From contig NZ_CP090064.1 in assembly GCF_023100685.1 (NCBI RefSeq), forward strand, positions 868,001 to 932,000: a stretch of DNA of 64,000 nt. Direction: 5' to 3'. The notes beneath the pieces are model-generated. The model ran no database searches. It was not told the origin of the DNA and saw only the letters and a list, made by a program, of their open reading frames with translations. Position numbers and translations under genes: made by a program. The stretch is from Proteus vulgaris (GTDB lineage Bacteria; Pseudomonadota; Gammaproteobacteria; Enterobacterales; Enterobacteriaceae). Below are positions 44,611 through 54,116 of this stretch, in pieces (the stretch's first letter is position 1; each line of letters starts with the position of its first letter).

Positions 44611-44638
44611 TTATTTCTATTTTAAAATATAGGTTAAA

Positions 44639-44743
44639 ATGCGTAGCACAATTCAAGGACGAAAAATCATCTTAAAAAATGACACCACCAATACTAAAGG
44701 AACCGTATTAAGCGGTTCTTTATTGATAATTAATATAGATTGA
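44639..44743 (+). pseudogene. Truncated PAAR leader (34 codons) before C3
   Basis: Third copy of the PAAR start fused to LIINID, eight bases before the C3 ATG. Confidence 0.75.
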
Positions 44744-44751
44744 TATCCACG

Positions 44752-45705
44752 ATGGAACAAAAACACAAACTCAGTGATCACTGTGAATCACTATTACAAA
44801 CAGAAACATCAAAAATGACTCAATATCAAGCTGGTGCGCTTGATTTTGTGGAAAAAATAGATAATTTACGATTAGTCATACGCCATGCTTTTTCTAATGG
44901 CAGGACTATGTTAGCGATCCCTTTTGTTATCGGTTTACTTTGGGCTTTCAGCTATGGCGTTAAAATAATTTATATTGAACCTTGGAAGCAAACTGAAAAA
45001 AGATTTCTAAATAGTTTAGAATATAAAAGAAGTTTAATAAGCGAGCAGTTTTTTATTTCAAAAAAAAGAGAAATAAAAGAGTCTTATGAAGATATTTATA
45101 TAAAAAATGGCCACCTCTCTTTTTTTGATTTTTGGCATTATAATTACTATAACAATGACTTTCTATACAAAAAAAGTATTGCTCTTGAATTATTCTTATC
45201 TTTAGCCCCTCTATTATGTTCATTACCAATGATCTATTTTGGATTTATTGCAAGAAATCGACCTTATCTAATATGTGACCGAGAAAAACAATTATTTTAT
45301 ACTTGGGATATGAAAATGAATGTTTATGTTGCTAAATATTCTCAAATCAATTTTTCAGATATGAAACCAACATTAGCAGTTATTTTATATCGAGTTGATG
45401 AAAATAATAAGTTGATAGAACATAAATATTATCCAAACTTAACGATGTTTAGTTTTTTAGGCGGTGGAAGTAGTAATGATAAAGCATGGGGATTAGGATA
45501 TATTACCAAATATTTATTTTATGGATTAGCACCTTTGATTGAAGGTAAGTACACAAGAAAAAAATATTCTATTTTTAGAGAAGCGCCTATTCCCAAAGAT
45601 CTTGATAAACAAATAGAACAACAAGTTGTTCTGGTTGATAAAGAGCTGCCACCTTGTAAAGAAATCGAAGATAAATTATCGGAAGCAATTAAGCATTCTA
45701 TTTAG
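44752..45705 (+). CDS. Family C membrane protein C3
   Basis: A 317-aa protein nearly identical to C1 including the loop; I see few changes (for example TSKMTQ near the start, KIIYIEP, LAVILYR). Starting at 44752 by comparison with C1. It is followed by the same spacer and a PAAR gene. Same inferred role as C1. Confidence 0.68.
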   Translation: MEQKHKLSDHCESLLQTETSKMTQYQAGALDFVEKIDNLRLVIRHAFSNGRTMLAIPFVIGLLWAFSYGVKIIYIEPWKQTEKRFLNSLEYKRSLISEQFFISKKREIKESYEDIYIKNGHLSFFDFWHYNYYNNDFLYKKSIALELFLSLAPLLCSLPMIYFGFIARNRPYLICDREKQLFYTWDMKMNVYVAKYSQINFSDMKPTLAVILYRVDENNKLIEHKYYPNLTMFSFLGGGSSNDKAWGLGYITKYLFYGLAPLIEGKYTRKKYSIFREAPIPKDLDKQIEQQVVLVDKELPPCKEIEDKLSEAIKHSI

Positions 45706-45754
45706 ATTTTTTAGCTAAGTTTACTGTTAATAGTTTATAAAAGGATATATAAAC

Positions 45755-46024
45755 ATGCGTAGCACAATTCAAGGACGAAAAATCATTTTAAAAAATGATA
45801 CCACCAATACTAAAGGAACCGTATTAAGCGGTTCTTTATTAGCAAAACAAACACATGAAATAGCCTGTTTAGGTGATGAAGTCTATTGCCCTGCTTGTCA
45901 GCAAAAAGGCAAAATTATTGAGGGGGATACCATGATGAAAATAAACAATATCCCTGTCGCGTTAGAGGGGCATAAAGTGCAATGCGGCTGTTTAAAGGGT
46001 TGTGTATTAGTAGCTATTGAGTAA
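45755..46024 (+). CDS. Stand-alone PAAR protein P6
   Basis: An 89-aa PAAR protein (NNIPVALEGHKVQCGCLKGC). B4 starts 23 bases later with GGAAAG before its ATG. The block P6-B4 resembles P1-B1 closely; here the PAAR start codon is intact. Confidence 0.83.
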   Translation: MRSTIQGRKIILKNDTTNTKGTVLSGSLLAKQTHEIACLGDEVYCPACQQKGKIIEGDTMMKINNIPVALEGHKVQCGCLKGCVLVAIE

Positions 46025-46047
46025 TTAATCATTTTTATGGAAAGATA

Positions 46048-46974
46048 ATGGCAAGTTTATTTAGTGGTACAAATCATCCTCATAAAATAGAAATGAATTT
46101 TTTTAAGGAAGATAATGATAACTATAACTCAAGTGTTAAGTTAAAAGACTTTGATTTTTTAAATGAGTTAGCTGAAGATAAATGTGAAATTGATTCTCCT
46201 AATAGAAATATTATCAAGAATATGGCTATTCCCATTTTTATTGTGCTTTTTTTTAGTTTTGTTTATTTATTACATGATAAATGTGAACGAATTTATTATG
46301 GAACAATAAGATTTGAAGAAAGTGTGAAAATATATGAGAAAGATTATGATAAAGAATATTCTGTAGTTAGCAATAGTTGGAAAGAAATATATGATGCATA
46401 CAAGCCATATTTTAACCAAAAAGTCACTTATTGGGATTACTTAAAAGCGTATTATTCTGGTAATTTTTATCAAGGAACAAAAAATGCAATTTATCAAGAG
46501 CTTGCATTATTTTCTATGCCATTAATTGGAATGATACTAATGGGGCTGATTATTTTTTATATGCCTTGGGTGGTATTAAAAGTAGATAGAAAACGGCAAA
46601 TTCTTTATGTCTGGAATTCCAGACAGTTATTAGTGACACGTTATTGTAATGCTGAATTTGGTTATGCAGGTACATTAATGTTCTTAAAACTTTATTGTCT
46701 TGATAAAAAAACAGGAAAATTAATAGAAGGTTATTTTAAACCCAATATTTCATACTCAACAGGTCTTTTAGTGAGTAGAACGGCTGAAAATAAGCATTTT
46801 GTGACTTTTATTAATACGTTTATGAAAGAAGGTCGAGATGCAATTAGCCAGACTAATTATAGTCGAAGAAAACCGCTTGTTTGGTTTAATAAAAACCCAC
46901 TCCCTACTGATTTTGAGCAACAAATAAGTTGTATTTTAGCCGAAATTGATAAAAAGAAAGTAAAAAATGCGTAG
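46048..46974 (+). CDS. Family B membrane protein B4
   Basis: A 308-aa two-helix membrane protein very close to B1, including its periplasmic loop (GTIRFEESVKIYEKDYDKEY). Differences are scattered in head and tail. The stop overlaps a PAAR stub. Confidence 0.7.
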   Translation: MASLFSGTNHPHKIEMNFFKEDNDNYNSSVKLKDFDFLNELAEDKCEIDSPNRNIIKNMAIPIFIVLFFSFVYLLHDKCERIYYGTIRFEESVKIYEKDYDKEYSVVSNSWKEIYDAYKPYFNQKVTYWDYLKAYYSGNFYQGTKNAIYQELALFSMPLIGMILMGLIIFYMPWVVLKVDRKRQILYVWNSRQLLVTRYCNAEFGYAGTLMFLKLYCLDKKTGKLIEGYFKPNISYSTGLLVSRTAENKHFVTFINTFMKEGRDAISQTNYSRRKPLVWFNKNPLPTDFEQQISCILAEIDKKKVKNA

Positions 46975-46987
46975 CACATTTGACTAA
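46967..46987 (+). pseudogene. Six-codon PAAR stub before D5
   Basis: ATGCGTAGCACATTTGACTAA, overlapping the B4 stop by eight bases, followed by the same spacer as before D1. Confidence 0.75.
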
Positions 46988-47020
46988 AGAAAAATAATAA
47001 ATATATAGAAGGGATTGAAA

Positions 47021-47971
47021 ATGGTTAGAGTCAATAAAGTTTTAAAATACATTGAAAAAGAAGTAGTTAATAAAACAATTAGAGATGTCTCTGATATTGA
47101 AGAGTTAATTAATGAAGAGATTATTGATAATGTTTTGAAACTGCAAAATGATAATAGTTCTCACAAGGATAAATATATAAGGTATATGACAATTTTAAAA
47201 ATTGAATCCAGTGCTATTTCTATTATATATATATATCAAATATATAAAAATACAAATAAAGTACCATGTTCTTTTGAGCGATTTTTTTATCATAAAAATA
47301 TATATTTTATTTTGGATTATTTTAATTGTTTTAATAGAAAGAGAAATTTTTTAAATCTTGCAGAACAAGGTGAAATCTTATTAATGAATTTTGCTTGTAA
47401 TTATTTTAAGTCCAGTGAAATTTGTTACGATAAAATAATAGAAAATATTCAATCAGGTAAAATGGCAAACTCACTTCCTATGTATACGCGACCTCAAAAA
47501 TTAGGCGTATTAGCGATTGAAATGTTAGCCAGTGAAAAGAAAGAAACTATTGATTGGGAAAGTGCGGGCATTCCGATTGATCCTTTTTATCAACGCTTTT
47601 GCCAAGAGGCTCTCTATTGTGAAAATGATGAAATTCTAATCCCATGGTTAATAGAATTATGCGACAAGCATATTCAGTGGTCAGCATTATTTCGAAATAA
47701 TGAAAATGAGCAAAGTGCAACAGGTTATGAAGTTGATATGGAAATACTCATTGCTTGGCCTTTTGAATATCAAGCCGTGAAAAATTTTCGTGCTCGTCAT
47801 GGCTTAAATACCCCTATAATCGATCATCCATTATTAAAAACACCGATGGCTATCGATCATCGTCCTGATATGGTGGGTTGGTTAGAGACTATGCCTGAAA
47901 TTTATCATCAAATTACAGATGATTTAATTAAAATAAACCCAGAGCTAAAAGTCATTCATACATTATTTTAA
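47021..47971 (+). CDS. Family D protein D5 (mosaic of D1 and D4 types)
   Basis: A 316-aa protein. Residues 1-130 are those of D1 except for one change (SSAISII). From about codon 130 (FKSSEICYDKII) it follows the D4 type, including WLIELCDKH and FRNNENEQSATG. The joint near 47410 shows direct recombination between family members. One private change is HGLNTP. Same inferred role as D1. Confidence 0.65.
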   Translation: MVRVNKVLKYIEKEVVNKTIRDVSDIEELINEEIIDNVLKLQNDNSSHKDKYIRYMTILKIESSAISIIYIYQIYKNTNKVPCSFERFFYHKNIYFILDYFNCFNRKRNFLNLAEQGEILLMNFACNYFKSSEICYDKIIENIQSGKMANSLPMYTRPQKLGVLAIEMLASEKKETIDWESAGIPIDPFYQRFCQEALYCENDEILIPWLIELCDKHIQWSALFRNNENEQSATGYEVDMEILIAWPFEYQAVKNFRARHGLNTPIIDHPLLKTPMAIDHRPDMVGWLETMPEIYHQITDDLIKINPELKVIHTLF

Positions 47972-48007
47972 TCTTGATTAAAATTAAACTAAGGCTTTTG
48001 TTATAAA

Positions 48008-48142
48008 ATGATACTGACGGCAAAAAGCAAACAGATAATTAAGGACAATATTCTTCAGGAATTCTATATGGAAGCAATAGAGTTCCTTGAAGATGAGCTT
48101 AAATTAGTGTTGGATTATTGTAATATAAATAAACTATATTAA
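48008..48142 (+). pseudogene. Family E stump E3 (44 codons)
   Basis: The start matches E1 and E2 for about 38 residues (MILTAKSKQIIKDN), then the frame runs into unrelated sequence and stops (NINKLY). It marks the right end of the well-ordered array. Confidence 0.75.
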
Positions 48143-48157
48143 TATTTTTATTTAAGT

Positions 48158-48658
48158 ATGTTGTTAAAGGAAAACAAAAATATAAAGGGTGTCAATGATG
48201 GATCAATATTATTAAAATTTATATCTAAACTGGATGAGCTTGAATGGAAGAAATATCAACACAGATATCCATATATATTAATAAGTAATAAACTCGAAAT
48301 AATAGATCATTCATCTTATCCTCCGTTTACAAGTTTTAGATTTAAAAATAAAAATCCAAAAATTATAGAAATGTTAACTCAAGCTATAAGTAGTTATCAA
48401 GGCGATGTCGATTGGGTTTTAATTTCAAAAAAAAGAGAATATTGTAAAGGCATAAACTACTGTATTTTAACTAAGTATGTACAAGATAAAAAAGAGAAAA
48501 TGAAAAAAATAAATAAAACAACTTACTCTGTGGATCAATATATAGCTGAGAATATGCCTCAATTTGGTCCAATCGCTTATAATGATTTAGTTAATTTAAC
48601 TAAACATATCGAGTATTTTTTTAGAAAGAATAATTTATACTTTAAAGTGAAAGGTTAA
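48158..48658 (+). CDS. Hypothetical protein at the array's right end
   Basis: A 166-aa charged, soluble protein of unknown family (DGSILLKFISKLDELEWKKY, SYQGDVDWVLISKKREYCKG). It starts at ATG 48158 just after the E3 stump and has no visible ribosome binding site. It occurs once in the window. From its place among immunity-like genes it may be one more immunity protein, but nothing in the sequence proves this. Very AT-rich like its neighbours. Confidence 0.5.
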   Translation: MLLKENKNIKGVNDGSILLKFISKLDELEWKKYQHRYPYILISNKLEIIDHSSYPPFTSFRFKNKNPKIIEMLTQAISSYQGDVDWVLISKKREYCKGINYCILTKYVQDKKEKMKKINKTTYSVDQYIAENMPQFGPIAYNDLVNLTKHIEYFFRKNNLYFKVKG

Positions 48659-48713
48659 ATTAATTAAAGGTGATAAAATAAAAAATATTATATTAAAGAT
48701 TCTTTATTGCTGA

Positions 48714-48878
48714 AGAAGAAATATAGCATTTTTTAATGGAAATGTTTTCTTTATTTTAATTGATAAAAATAAAGTGATCCAATTTAATGATGATGGATAT
48801 ATTATTCATTATGAAATACCATTAAAATTAATAGAGAAAGGAATGAGTAAATATTTAAAAAGTAAGTTTATTAAATAA
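48714..48878 (+). pseudogene. Gene remnant before the PAAR fragment
   Basis: An open stretch of about 54 codons without a plausible start (NGNVFFILIDKNKVIQFNDDG, ending KYLKSKFIK). I do not recognise it; it is probably the 3' end of another lost module. Confidence 0.35.
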
Positions 48879-48901
48879 ATAAAGATTATTTGAATATTTT
48901 T

Positions 48902-49054
48902 GATGGCGAAGTTTATTGCCCTGCTTGTCAGCAAAAAGGCAAAATTATTGAGGGGGATTCCATGATGAAAATAAACACTACCCCCGTCGCATTAGAAGGG
49001 CATAAAGTGCAATGCGGTTGTTTAAAGGGTTGTGTATTAGTGGCTATTGAGTAA
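48902..49054 (+). pseudogene. C-terminal PAAR fragment at the island's right edge
   Basis: The last 50 codons of the PAAR gene (from DGEVYCPACQQ to CVLVAIE) without its start. It lies 12 bases before the btuF stop on the other strand, so it marks the right border of the island. Confidence 0.8.
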
Positions 49055-49066
49055 TTAATTATTTTG

Positions 49067-49894
49067 CTAATGGTTCGTTGCTATTGCTTCACAAATTTGC
49101 TGTGCCGCATTAATAATACGCGGTGCAGGTCGGCTAAAACTGTCTTCATCAATAGCAATAATCGGTACAGTAAGCTGAGGTTGCCAAAATGCTCGTACTG
49201 TAGGTATTTGATCTGCTTTACCACTGAATATAATTAAATCAGGTTGCTTTGTAAGTACTTGCTCACGACTTACTTGAGGCCATGCCACAGGGCTATTAGC
49301 GAAGATATTTTCACCGCCACAAAGTTCGGTAATATGGCTTTGTAATGTACTGTTTGATGTAGTAAATAACGGCTGCATCCCAAATTGAATAAACACTTTT
49401 TTGTTGGGTTGATTCGATATAGTTGATGCATATTGTTGCTGTAATATTTGATATTGCTGGCGTAATTGTTGTGCATTTCTTATCGCAATATCAGGATGAT
49501 GGCTATAGCTGGAAAGAGTAACGAGATCGTCTGCGATTTCCTCAATACTTTGTGGATCAGAATAAATGATAGGAATACCCAAAGCTTTTAACTGATCTAA
49601 TGGGCGTTGTGGATTACCGCCTTGCCATGCAATCACTAAATCAGGTTTTAATAATAGAATGCGTTCGATATTAATACCCTGCCAATTAGCGACTTGTTCA
49701 ATATTTTTAGCAGCCTCTGGATAATCAGAGTAAGCACTAACTCCGACAATATTATCACCCATACCTGCGGCGTAAGCCATTTCAGTGGCTGATGGCGATA
49801 ACGTAATAACACGATCAGCAGGCGTGGTAGCAATAGCAAAGTTTAGCCAAAATAATGAACAGAGTAATAATCCAAGATTGATAAATAAACGCAT
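49067..49894 (-). CDS. btuF: Vitamin B12-binding periplasmic protein BtuF
   Basis: BtuF hands cobalamin to the BtuCD importer. The 275-aa product has a signal peptide (1-22) and class III binding-protein features: [32 protein letters not shown] at the N-terminus, then [13 protein letters not shown], and SRPAPRI near the end. It follows mtnN on the same strand, 104 bases away, as in E. coli. Confidence 0.94.
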   Translation of the reverse strand: MRLFINLGLLLCSLFWLNFAIATTPADRVITLSPSATEMAYAAGMGDNIVGVSAYSDYPEAAKNIEQVANWQGINIERILLLKPDLVIAWQGGNPQRPLDQLKALGIPIIYSDPQSIEEIADDLVTLSSYSHHPDIAIRNAQQLRQQYQILQQQYASTISNQPNKKVFIQFGMQPLFTTSNSTLQSHITELCGGENIFANSPVAWPQVSREQVLTKQPDLIIFSGKADQIPTVRAFWQPQLTVPIIAIDEDSFSRPAPRIINAAQQICEAIATNH

Positions 49895-49998
49895 TACTTT
49901 TCCGATAATAAAAAATACCCACCTATTTTTTATCTTAGAATAAACAAAAAATAAAGGTGGGGTTTTGATAAAACGATATTAGGATTATCTCGACTTAA

Positions 49999-50694
49999 TT
50001 AGTCTTTTAATTTATCCAACATCGCTGTCACCATTAAGCTTGATTGTTCTGCAGCAACAGATAAAAACTCATCAAAGCTTAAATGCGATTCTTTATCAGC
50101 TACATCAGAAATAGCACGAACCACAACGAATGGTGTGCTGAATTGATGGCAAACATGACCAATCGCAGTGGATTCCATTTCTACGGCAGCAACATCTGGG
50201 AATGTACGACGAATGCGCGCTAAAGGCTCTGCACCATTAATAAATGCATCACCACTACAAATTAAACCACGAACAGCATTTAATTTTAGCGATTCAATAC
50301 ACTCTTCTGCAATGCTAATAAGTTTAGGATCTGCAATAAAAGCAGGAGGGCATTGTGCCATTTGACCTGGTTCATAACCAAACGCAGTCACATCTGCATC
50401 GTGATAGCGAACTTCTGTTGAAACAACGATATCACCGACATTTAATCTTGAGTCTAAACCACCCGCAGAGCCAGTATTGATAACGACATCAGGGCGAAAA
50501 TGCTCAAGCAATAAGGTTGTACCAATCGCAGCCGCAACTTTACCAATACCTGATTTTAATAATGCAACATCAACACCATTGATTGTGCCTGTATAAATTT
50601 CACAACCGCCACGAGATAAGATTTGGCAATCTTCAATTTTCTCACGTAGAAGTGTGACTTCTTGCTCCATTGCACCTATTACGCCAACTCTCAT
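49999..50694 (-). CDS. mtnN: 5'-methylthioadenosine/S-adenosylhomocysteine nucleosidase
   Basis: MtnN cleaves MTA, SAH and 5'-deoxyadenosine, recycling methionine and giving the AI-2 precursor. The 231-aa protein has the catalytic Glu12 in [16 protein letters not shown], the [15 protein letters not shown] segment with the substrate-binding Glu, and the catalytic Asp in RAISDVAD. It is divergent from dgt. Confidence 0.97.
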   Translation of the reverse strand: MRVGVIGAMEQEVTLLREKIEDCQILSRGGCEIYTGTINGVDVALLKSGIGKVAAAIGTTLLLEHFRPDVVINTGSAGGLDSRLNVGDIVVSTEVRYHDADVTAFGYEPGQMAQCPPAFIADPKLISIAEECIESLKLNAVRGLICSGDAFINGAEPLARIRRTFPDVAAVEMESTAIGHVCHQFSTPFVVVRAISDVADKESHLSFDEFLSVAAEQSSLMVTAMLDKLKD

Positions 50695-50821
50695 TGTGTC
50701 ATACTCACTTGTAGGTTAATAATAAATAGAAATTTAAATAGAGTTTAGCATCTATCGGAAAAACACGATATAACACAAAGAATAGAGAATTCGTTTCATC
50801 GAAACCAGAAAGAGGACAGAA

Positions 50822-52330
50822 ATGATCGATTTTAAGCTGAAGTTAAATTATCAACGCAAATATAACAGCAGTGATATCGATATTAACGATGAAATACAGG
50901 TTTCTCGTCAATTTGAAAGTGATCGTGGCCGTATTATTAACTCAGCAGCTATTCGGCGTTTACAACAGAAAACACAAGTCTTTCCTTTAGAGCAAAATTC
51001 CGCAGTACGTAGCCGTCTTACTCATTCTCTTGAAGTTCAGCAAATTGGTCGTTATATCGCTAAACAAATTATCGGTGAATTAAAAAAACAAAATAAGCTT
51101 GAAGTGTATGGCTTAATTGATCGCATCGATAGCCTTGAAAGTTTAATTGAGATGGCGTGCTTAATGCACGATATTGGTAATCCCCCTTTTGGTCATTTTG
51201 GTGAGGCTGCGATTAAGCATTGGTTTCAAAAAGTATTATCACCAGAGGCGACAGCCGAATTTGATAGTTGTCCGTTTATCCCTATGCAGTATTCAGCTAA
51301 AGTGCAATTAAATGAATTGCGACAAACTTTACGCCAAGATTTATGTCAATTTGAGGGTAATGCTCAAGCTATTCGAATGGCGCATCATCTTCTTAAATTG
51401 AATTTAACTTATGCTCAAATTGGCTGTGTATTAAAATATACCCGTCCCGCTTATTGGCAAGGTGAAGTCCCTAAAGAATATAGCTATTTAATGAAGAAAC
51501 CGGGGTATTACTGGTCCGAATTAGCATTCGTAAAAGAAGTACAAGAAAAATTAGATATGGGGGAATTTTGTCGCTTTCCTCTCACATATATTATGGAAGC
51601 TGCCGACGATATCTCGTATTGCATTGCGGATTTAGATGATGCGGTAGAAAAGGGGATTTTTGATATCAACCGTCTTGTTCAACTTTTACGAGATGCATGG
51701 CGTGAAAATGGTGATGTGACTGAAGGTGATTTATTCGATATTACTGTGAATCGTGCTTATAAAAAAGTCGATCAAAATGAAGCCAAACGCAGTATGCAAG
51801 ATCAATTCTTTATGTATTTACGAGTTTATATTACAGGGAAATTAGTCCCTTATACGGCATATCGATTTATAAAAAATCTTCCTCAAGTTTATGAAGGAAG
51901 TTTTAACCATGCTTTATTGGAAGGGAATAGTGCTGAGCATCGTTTATTAACAACCTTAAAAAGTGTTGCTAAAAAATGGGTGTTTAGCCATCCTGAAGTT
52001 GAAGAGCTTGAAATGAAAGGATATCGCGTGATCAGTGGATTACTCGATATCTATAAGCCCTTGCTTTTATTATCAACTGAAGATTTTTTAAGATTGCATA
52101 AATATAACGAACATCCTAAATATGTCATTGAGACGCGTTTATATCATAAGCTTTCTGTTAAACATAAACTGGCTTATAACGAAATGTTAGAAAAGCTAAA
52201 TGATATAAATACTGAAAGAGGAAAAATTTTAGAGTTTTATTATCGTACCAGATTAATTCAAGATTATATCAGTGGAATGACTGATCATTATGCTTATGAA
52301 GAATATAGAAAATTAATGGTTTGTGATTAA
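50822..52330 (+). CDS. dgt: Deoxyguanosinetriphosphate triphosphohydrolase
   Basis: Dgt hydrolyses dGTP to deoxyguanosine and triphosphate. The 502-aa HD-domain protein has [15 protein letters not shown] (first His), [17 protein letters not shown] (HD pair) and [20 protein letters not shown] (last Asp). AGAGGACAGA precedes the ATG. Length equals E. coli Dgt. The gene order after it differs from E. coli: rlmD follows rather than degP. Confidence 0.96.
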   Translation: MIDFKLKLNYQRKYNSSDIDINDEIQVSRQFESDRGRIINSAAIRRLQQKTQVFPLEQNSAVRSRLTHSLEVQQIGRYIAKQIIGELKKQNKLEVYGLIDRIDSLESLIEMACLMHDIGNPPFGHFGEAAIKHWFQKVLSPEATAEFDSCPFIPMQYSAKVQLNELRQTLRQDLCQFEGNAQAIRMAHHLLKLNLTYAQIGCVLKYTRPAYWQGEVPKEYSYLMKKPGYYWSELAFVKEVQEKLDMGEFCRFPLTYIMEAADDISYCIADLDDAVEKGIFDINRLVQLLRDAWRENGDVTEGDLFDITVNRAYKKVDQNEAKRSMQDQFFMYLRVYITGKLVPYTAYRFIKNLPQVYEGSFNHALLEGNSAEHRLLTTLKSVAKKWVFSHPEVEELEMKGYRVISGLLDIYKPLLLLSTEDFLRLHKYNEHPKYVIETRLYHKLSVKHKLAYNEMLEKLNDINTERGKILEFYYRTRLIQDYISGMTDHYAYEEYRKLMVCD

Positions 52331-52719
52331 TTTGTAATCATTAAGAAAAATGCTATCTAATTGATTGGTGATAATTTTTAGACTTTTCTTAGAGATAATA
52401 AAGATTTATTAAAATAACAGAAAATTAATGTTATTAATTGTAAATATATTCAATATAAAAGTTATATATAATATTTGTTAGTTATAGAACAATATAAAAT
52501 CCATAAAACGAGTGTCTTAGGTTGTTATCATTAAAAGTTTTCTCAATTTAACAAAAATATTGCTTATATCAGTTAAGTAAATAACTTGTTCGATGTTATA
52601 CTCTTCCCATGTTTTCTTCTGAAATGCATAGTCATTCATGTAACGCTGAAAAACATACAGCGTATTCTAAAACGATGTCATTTCACTGTTAATCCGTCAT
52701 TGATACTTAATTTAATACT
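52331..52719. other. Intergenic region dgt-rlmD (389 bp)
   Basis: Very AT-rich and without a supportable gene; the open frame at 52586 lacks a ribosome binding site and any known feature. It should hold the rlmD promoter. I see no convincing hairpin. It may be the scar of the rearrangement that joined dgt to the rlmD-relA block. Confidence 0.5.
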
Positions 52720-54045
52720 ATGGTGCAGTTTTATTCCCCTAAAAAACGTCCTGCGAAAAAACAGGCGACAACTCTGGAAGTGACCGCCAGTGCATTGGAT
52801 GCAAATGGTCAAGGTATTGCTCATGCTGAGGGCAAAACGATTTTTGTAAAAGGATTACTCCCACAAGAAACTGCTCGTATTCGTTTAACAGAAGAAAAGC
52901 GCCAGTTTGCTAAAGGCGAAGTTATTAAGCGTTTAACTACCAGTGAACAGCGTATAACGCCTCATTGTGAATATTATGAGCGTTGTGGTGGGTGCCAGCA
53001 GCAACATGTACCTATTGCGCTACAACGTACAACAAAAGCAGGTGTGTTATCGCATCTTATTAAACGTGAAACGGGGGTGGTGATTTCAGCAGAGCCTGTT
53101 ATTGCGGGCGCTGAATATGGTTATCGTCGTAGGGCAAGATTGGGTTTGCGTTATCAGCCTGAAAAGGGCTTGGTAATGGGCTTTCGCCAAGAACGCTCTA
53201 ATGATTTGGTTATGATAAAAAAATGCCCAGTATTAAAACCTCAGTTAAATGATTTATTGTCTCCTCTTTGGGCATGTCTTAAACAATTAGCATCAGTACG
53301 TGATTTAGGACATGTTGAAATGGTGCTGGCTGATAATGGGCCGTTGGTGATTTTACGTCATTTATCACCATTGCCAGAGAGTGATAAACAGAGTTTGCGT
53401 GATTTCTCTCAAACTCATCAAGTTACGATGTATCTTGCAGGTGATAATAGCGAGATAGCACGATTAACTTCAATTGAGAAGGAACCCTTCTATCAAATAG
53501 AAGGTCTAAATTTACGTTTTGCACCTACTGATTTTATTCAAGTAAACGATGAAATAAATCCTAAGATGGTTGCTCAAGCTATTGAATGGCTTGATTTATC
53601 ACCAGAAGATCGCGTGTTAGATCTGTTTTGTGGTATGGGAAACTTCACTTTACCTATCGCAAAACGTGTCAGTGAAGTGGTGGGTATTGAAGGTGTACCT
53701 GCGCTGGTTGAAATGGCGAAAAAGAATGCAGAACTAAACCAATTAGGTAATGCTCATTTTTGGCATGCAGATTTATCGGCCGATTTTTCTGCGATGTCGT
53801 GGTCGAAAGAAGGATTTAACAAAGTGTTGTTAGATCCTGCAAGAGCAGGGGCTTTGGAGGTAATGTCACATATTGTGAAGTTATCCGCAGAAAAAATCGT
53901 GTATGTCTCCTGTAATCCGACCACGTTAGCCAGAGATAGTAAGATATTATTAGATTCTGGATATCAGTTAACCGGTTTAAAAATGTTGGATATGTTTCCA
54001 CAAACAGGTCATCTGGAATCAATGGCACTGTTTAGTCGAAAGTAA
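52720..54045 (+). CDS. rlmD: 23S rRNA m5U1939 methyltransferase
   Basis: RlmD methylates U1939 of 23S rRNA using SAM. The 441-aa protein has an N-terminal TRAM domain, an Fe4S4 site with Cys83, Cys89 and Cys92 in [10 protein letters not shown] plus a fourth Cys in IKKCPVL, the SAM motif [14 protein letters not shown] and the catalytic Cys in [12 protein letters not shown]. Start [11 protein letters not shown] matches E. coli. It is followed by relA, as in E. coli. Confidence 0.96.
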   Translation: MVQFYSPKKRPAKKQATTLEVTASALDANGQGIAHAEGKTIFVKGLLPQETARIRLTEEKRQFAKGEVIKRLTTSEQRITPHCEYYERCGGCQQQHVPIALQRTTKAGVLSHLIKRETGVVISAEPVIAGAEYGYRRRARLGLRYQPEKGLVMGFRQERSNDLVMIKKCPVLKPQLNDLLSPLWACLKQLASVRDLGHVEMVLADNGPLVILRHLSPLPESDKQSLRDFSQTHQVTMYLAGDNSEIARLTSIEKEPFYQIEGLNLRFAPTDFIQVNDEINPKMVAQAIEWLDLSPEDRVLDLFCGMGNFTLPIAKRVSEVVGIEGVPALVEMAKKNAELNQLGNAHFWHADLSADFSAMSWSKEGFNKVLLDPARAGALEVMSHIVKLSAEKIVYVSCNPTTLARDSKILLDSGYQLTGLKMLDMFPQTGHLESMALFSRK

Positions 54046-54116
54046 ATTTATTTGAAAATGAACAGTTAGCCAGTAAATAAGTCGCAAATAAGATTTATAC
54101 CGTGTAGGGAGAGAAT

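Larger units (their letters stand above)
22903..49066. other. 26-kb T6SS effector and immunity island between erpA and btuF
   Basis: The chromosomal order hemL-erpA-btuF-mtnN-dgt is conserved with E. coli on both sides. Between erpA and btuF lie the hcp-vgrG-lipase operon and the repeated array, all on the plus strand and, from about 26.4 kb, much richer in A+T than the flanks. I find no integrase, transposase, tRNA or flanking direct repeat, so growth by homologous recombination is more likely than insertion of a classical element. Confidence 0.8.

Noticed and set aside
29084-49054. CRISPR array or tandem satellite
   Set aside because: The repeats are whole genes of 0.1-1 kb in mixed order, not short repeats with spacers of equal length.
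22903-49066. Insertion sequence or integrative element
   Set aside because: I looked for transposase or integrase motifs, terminal inverted repeats and a tRNA target and found none.
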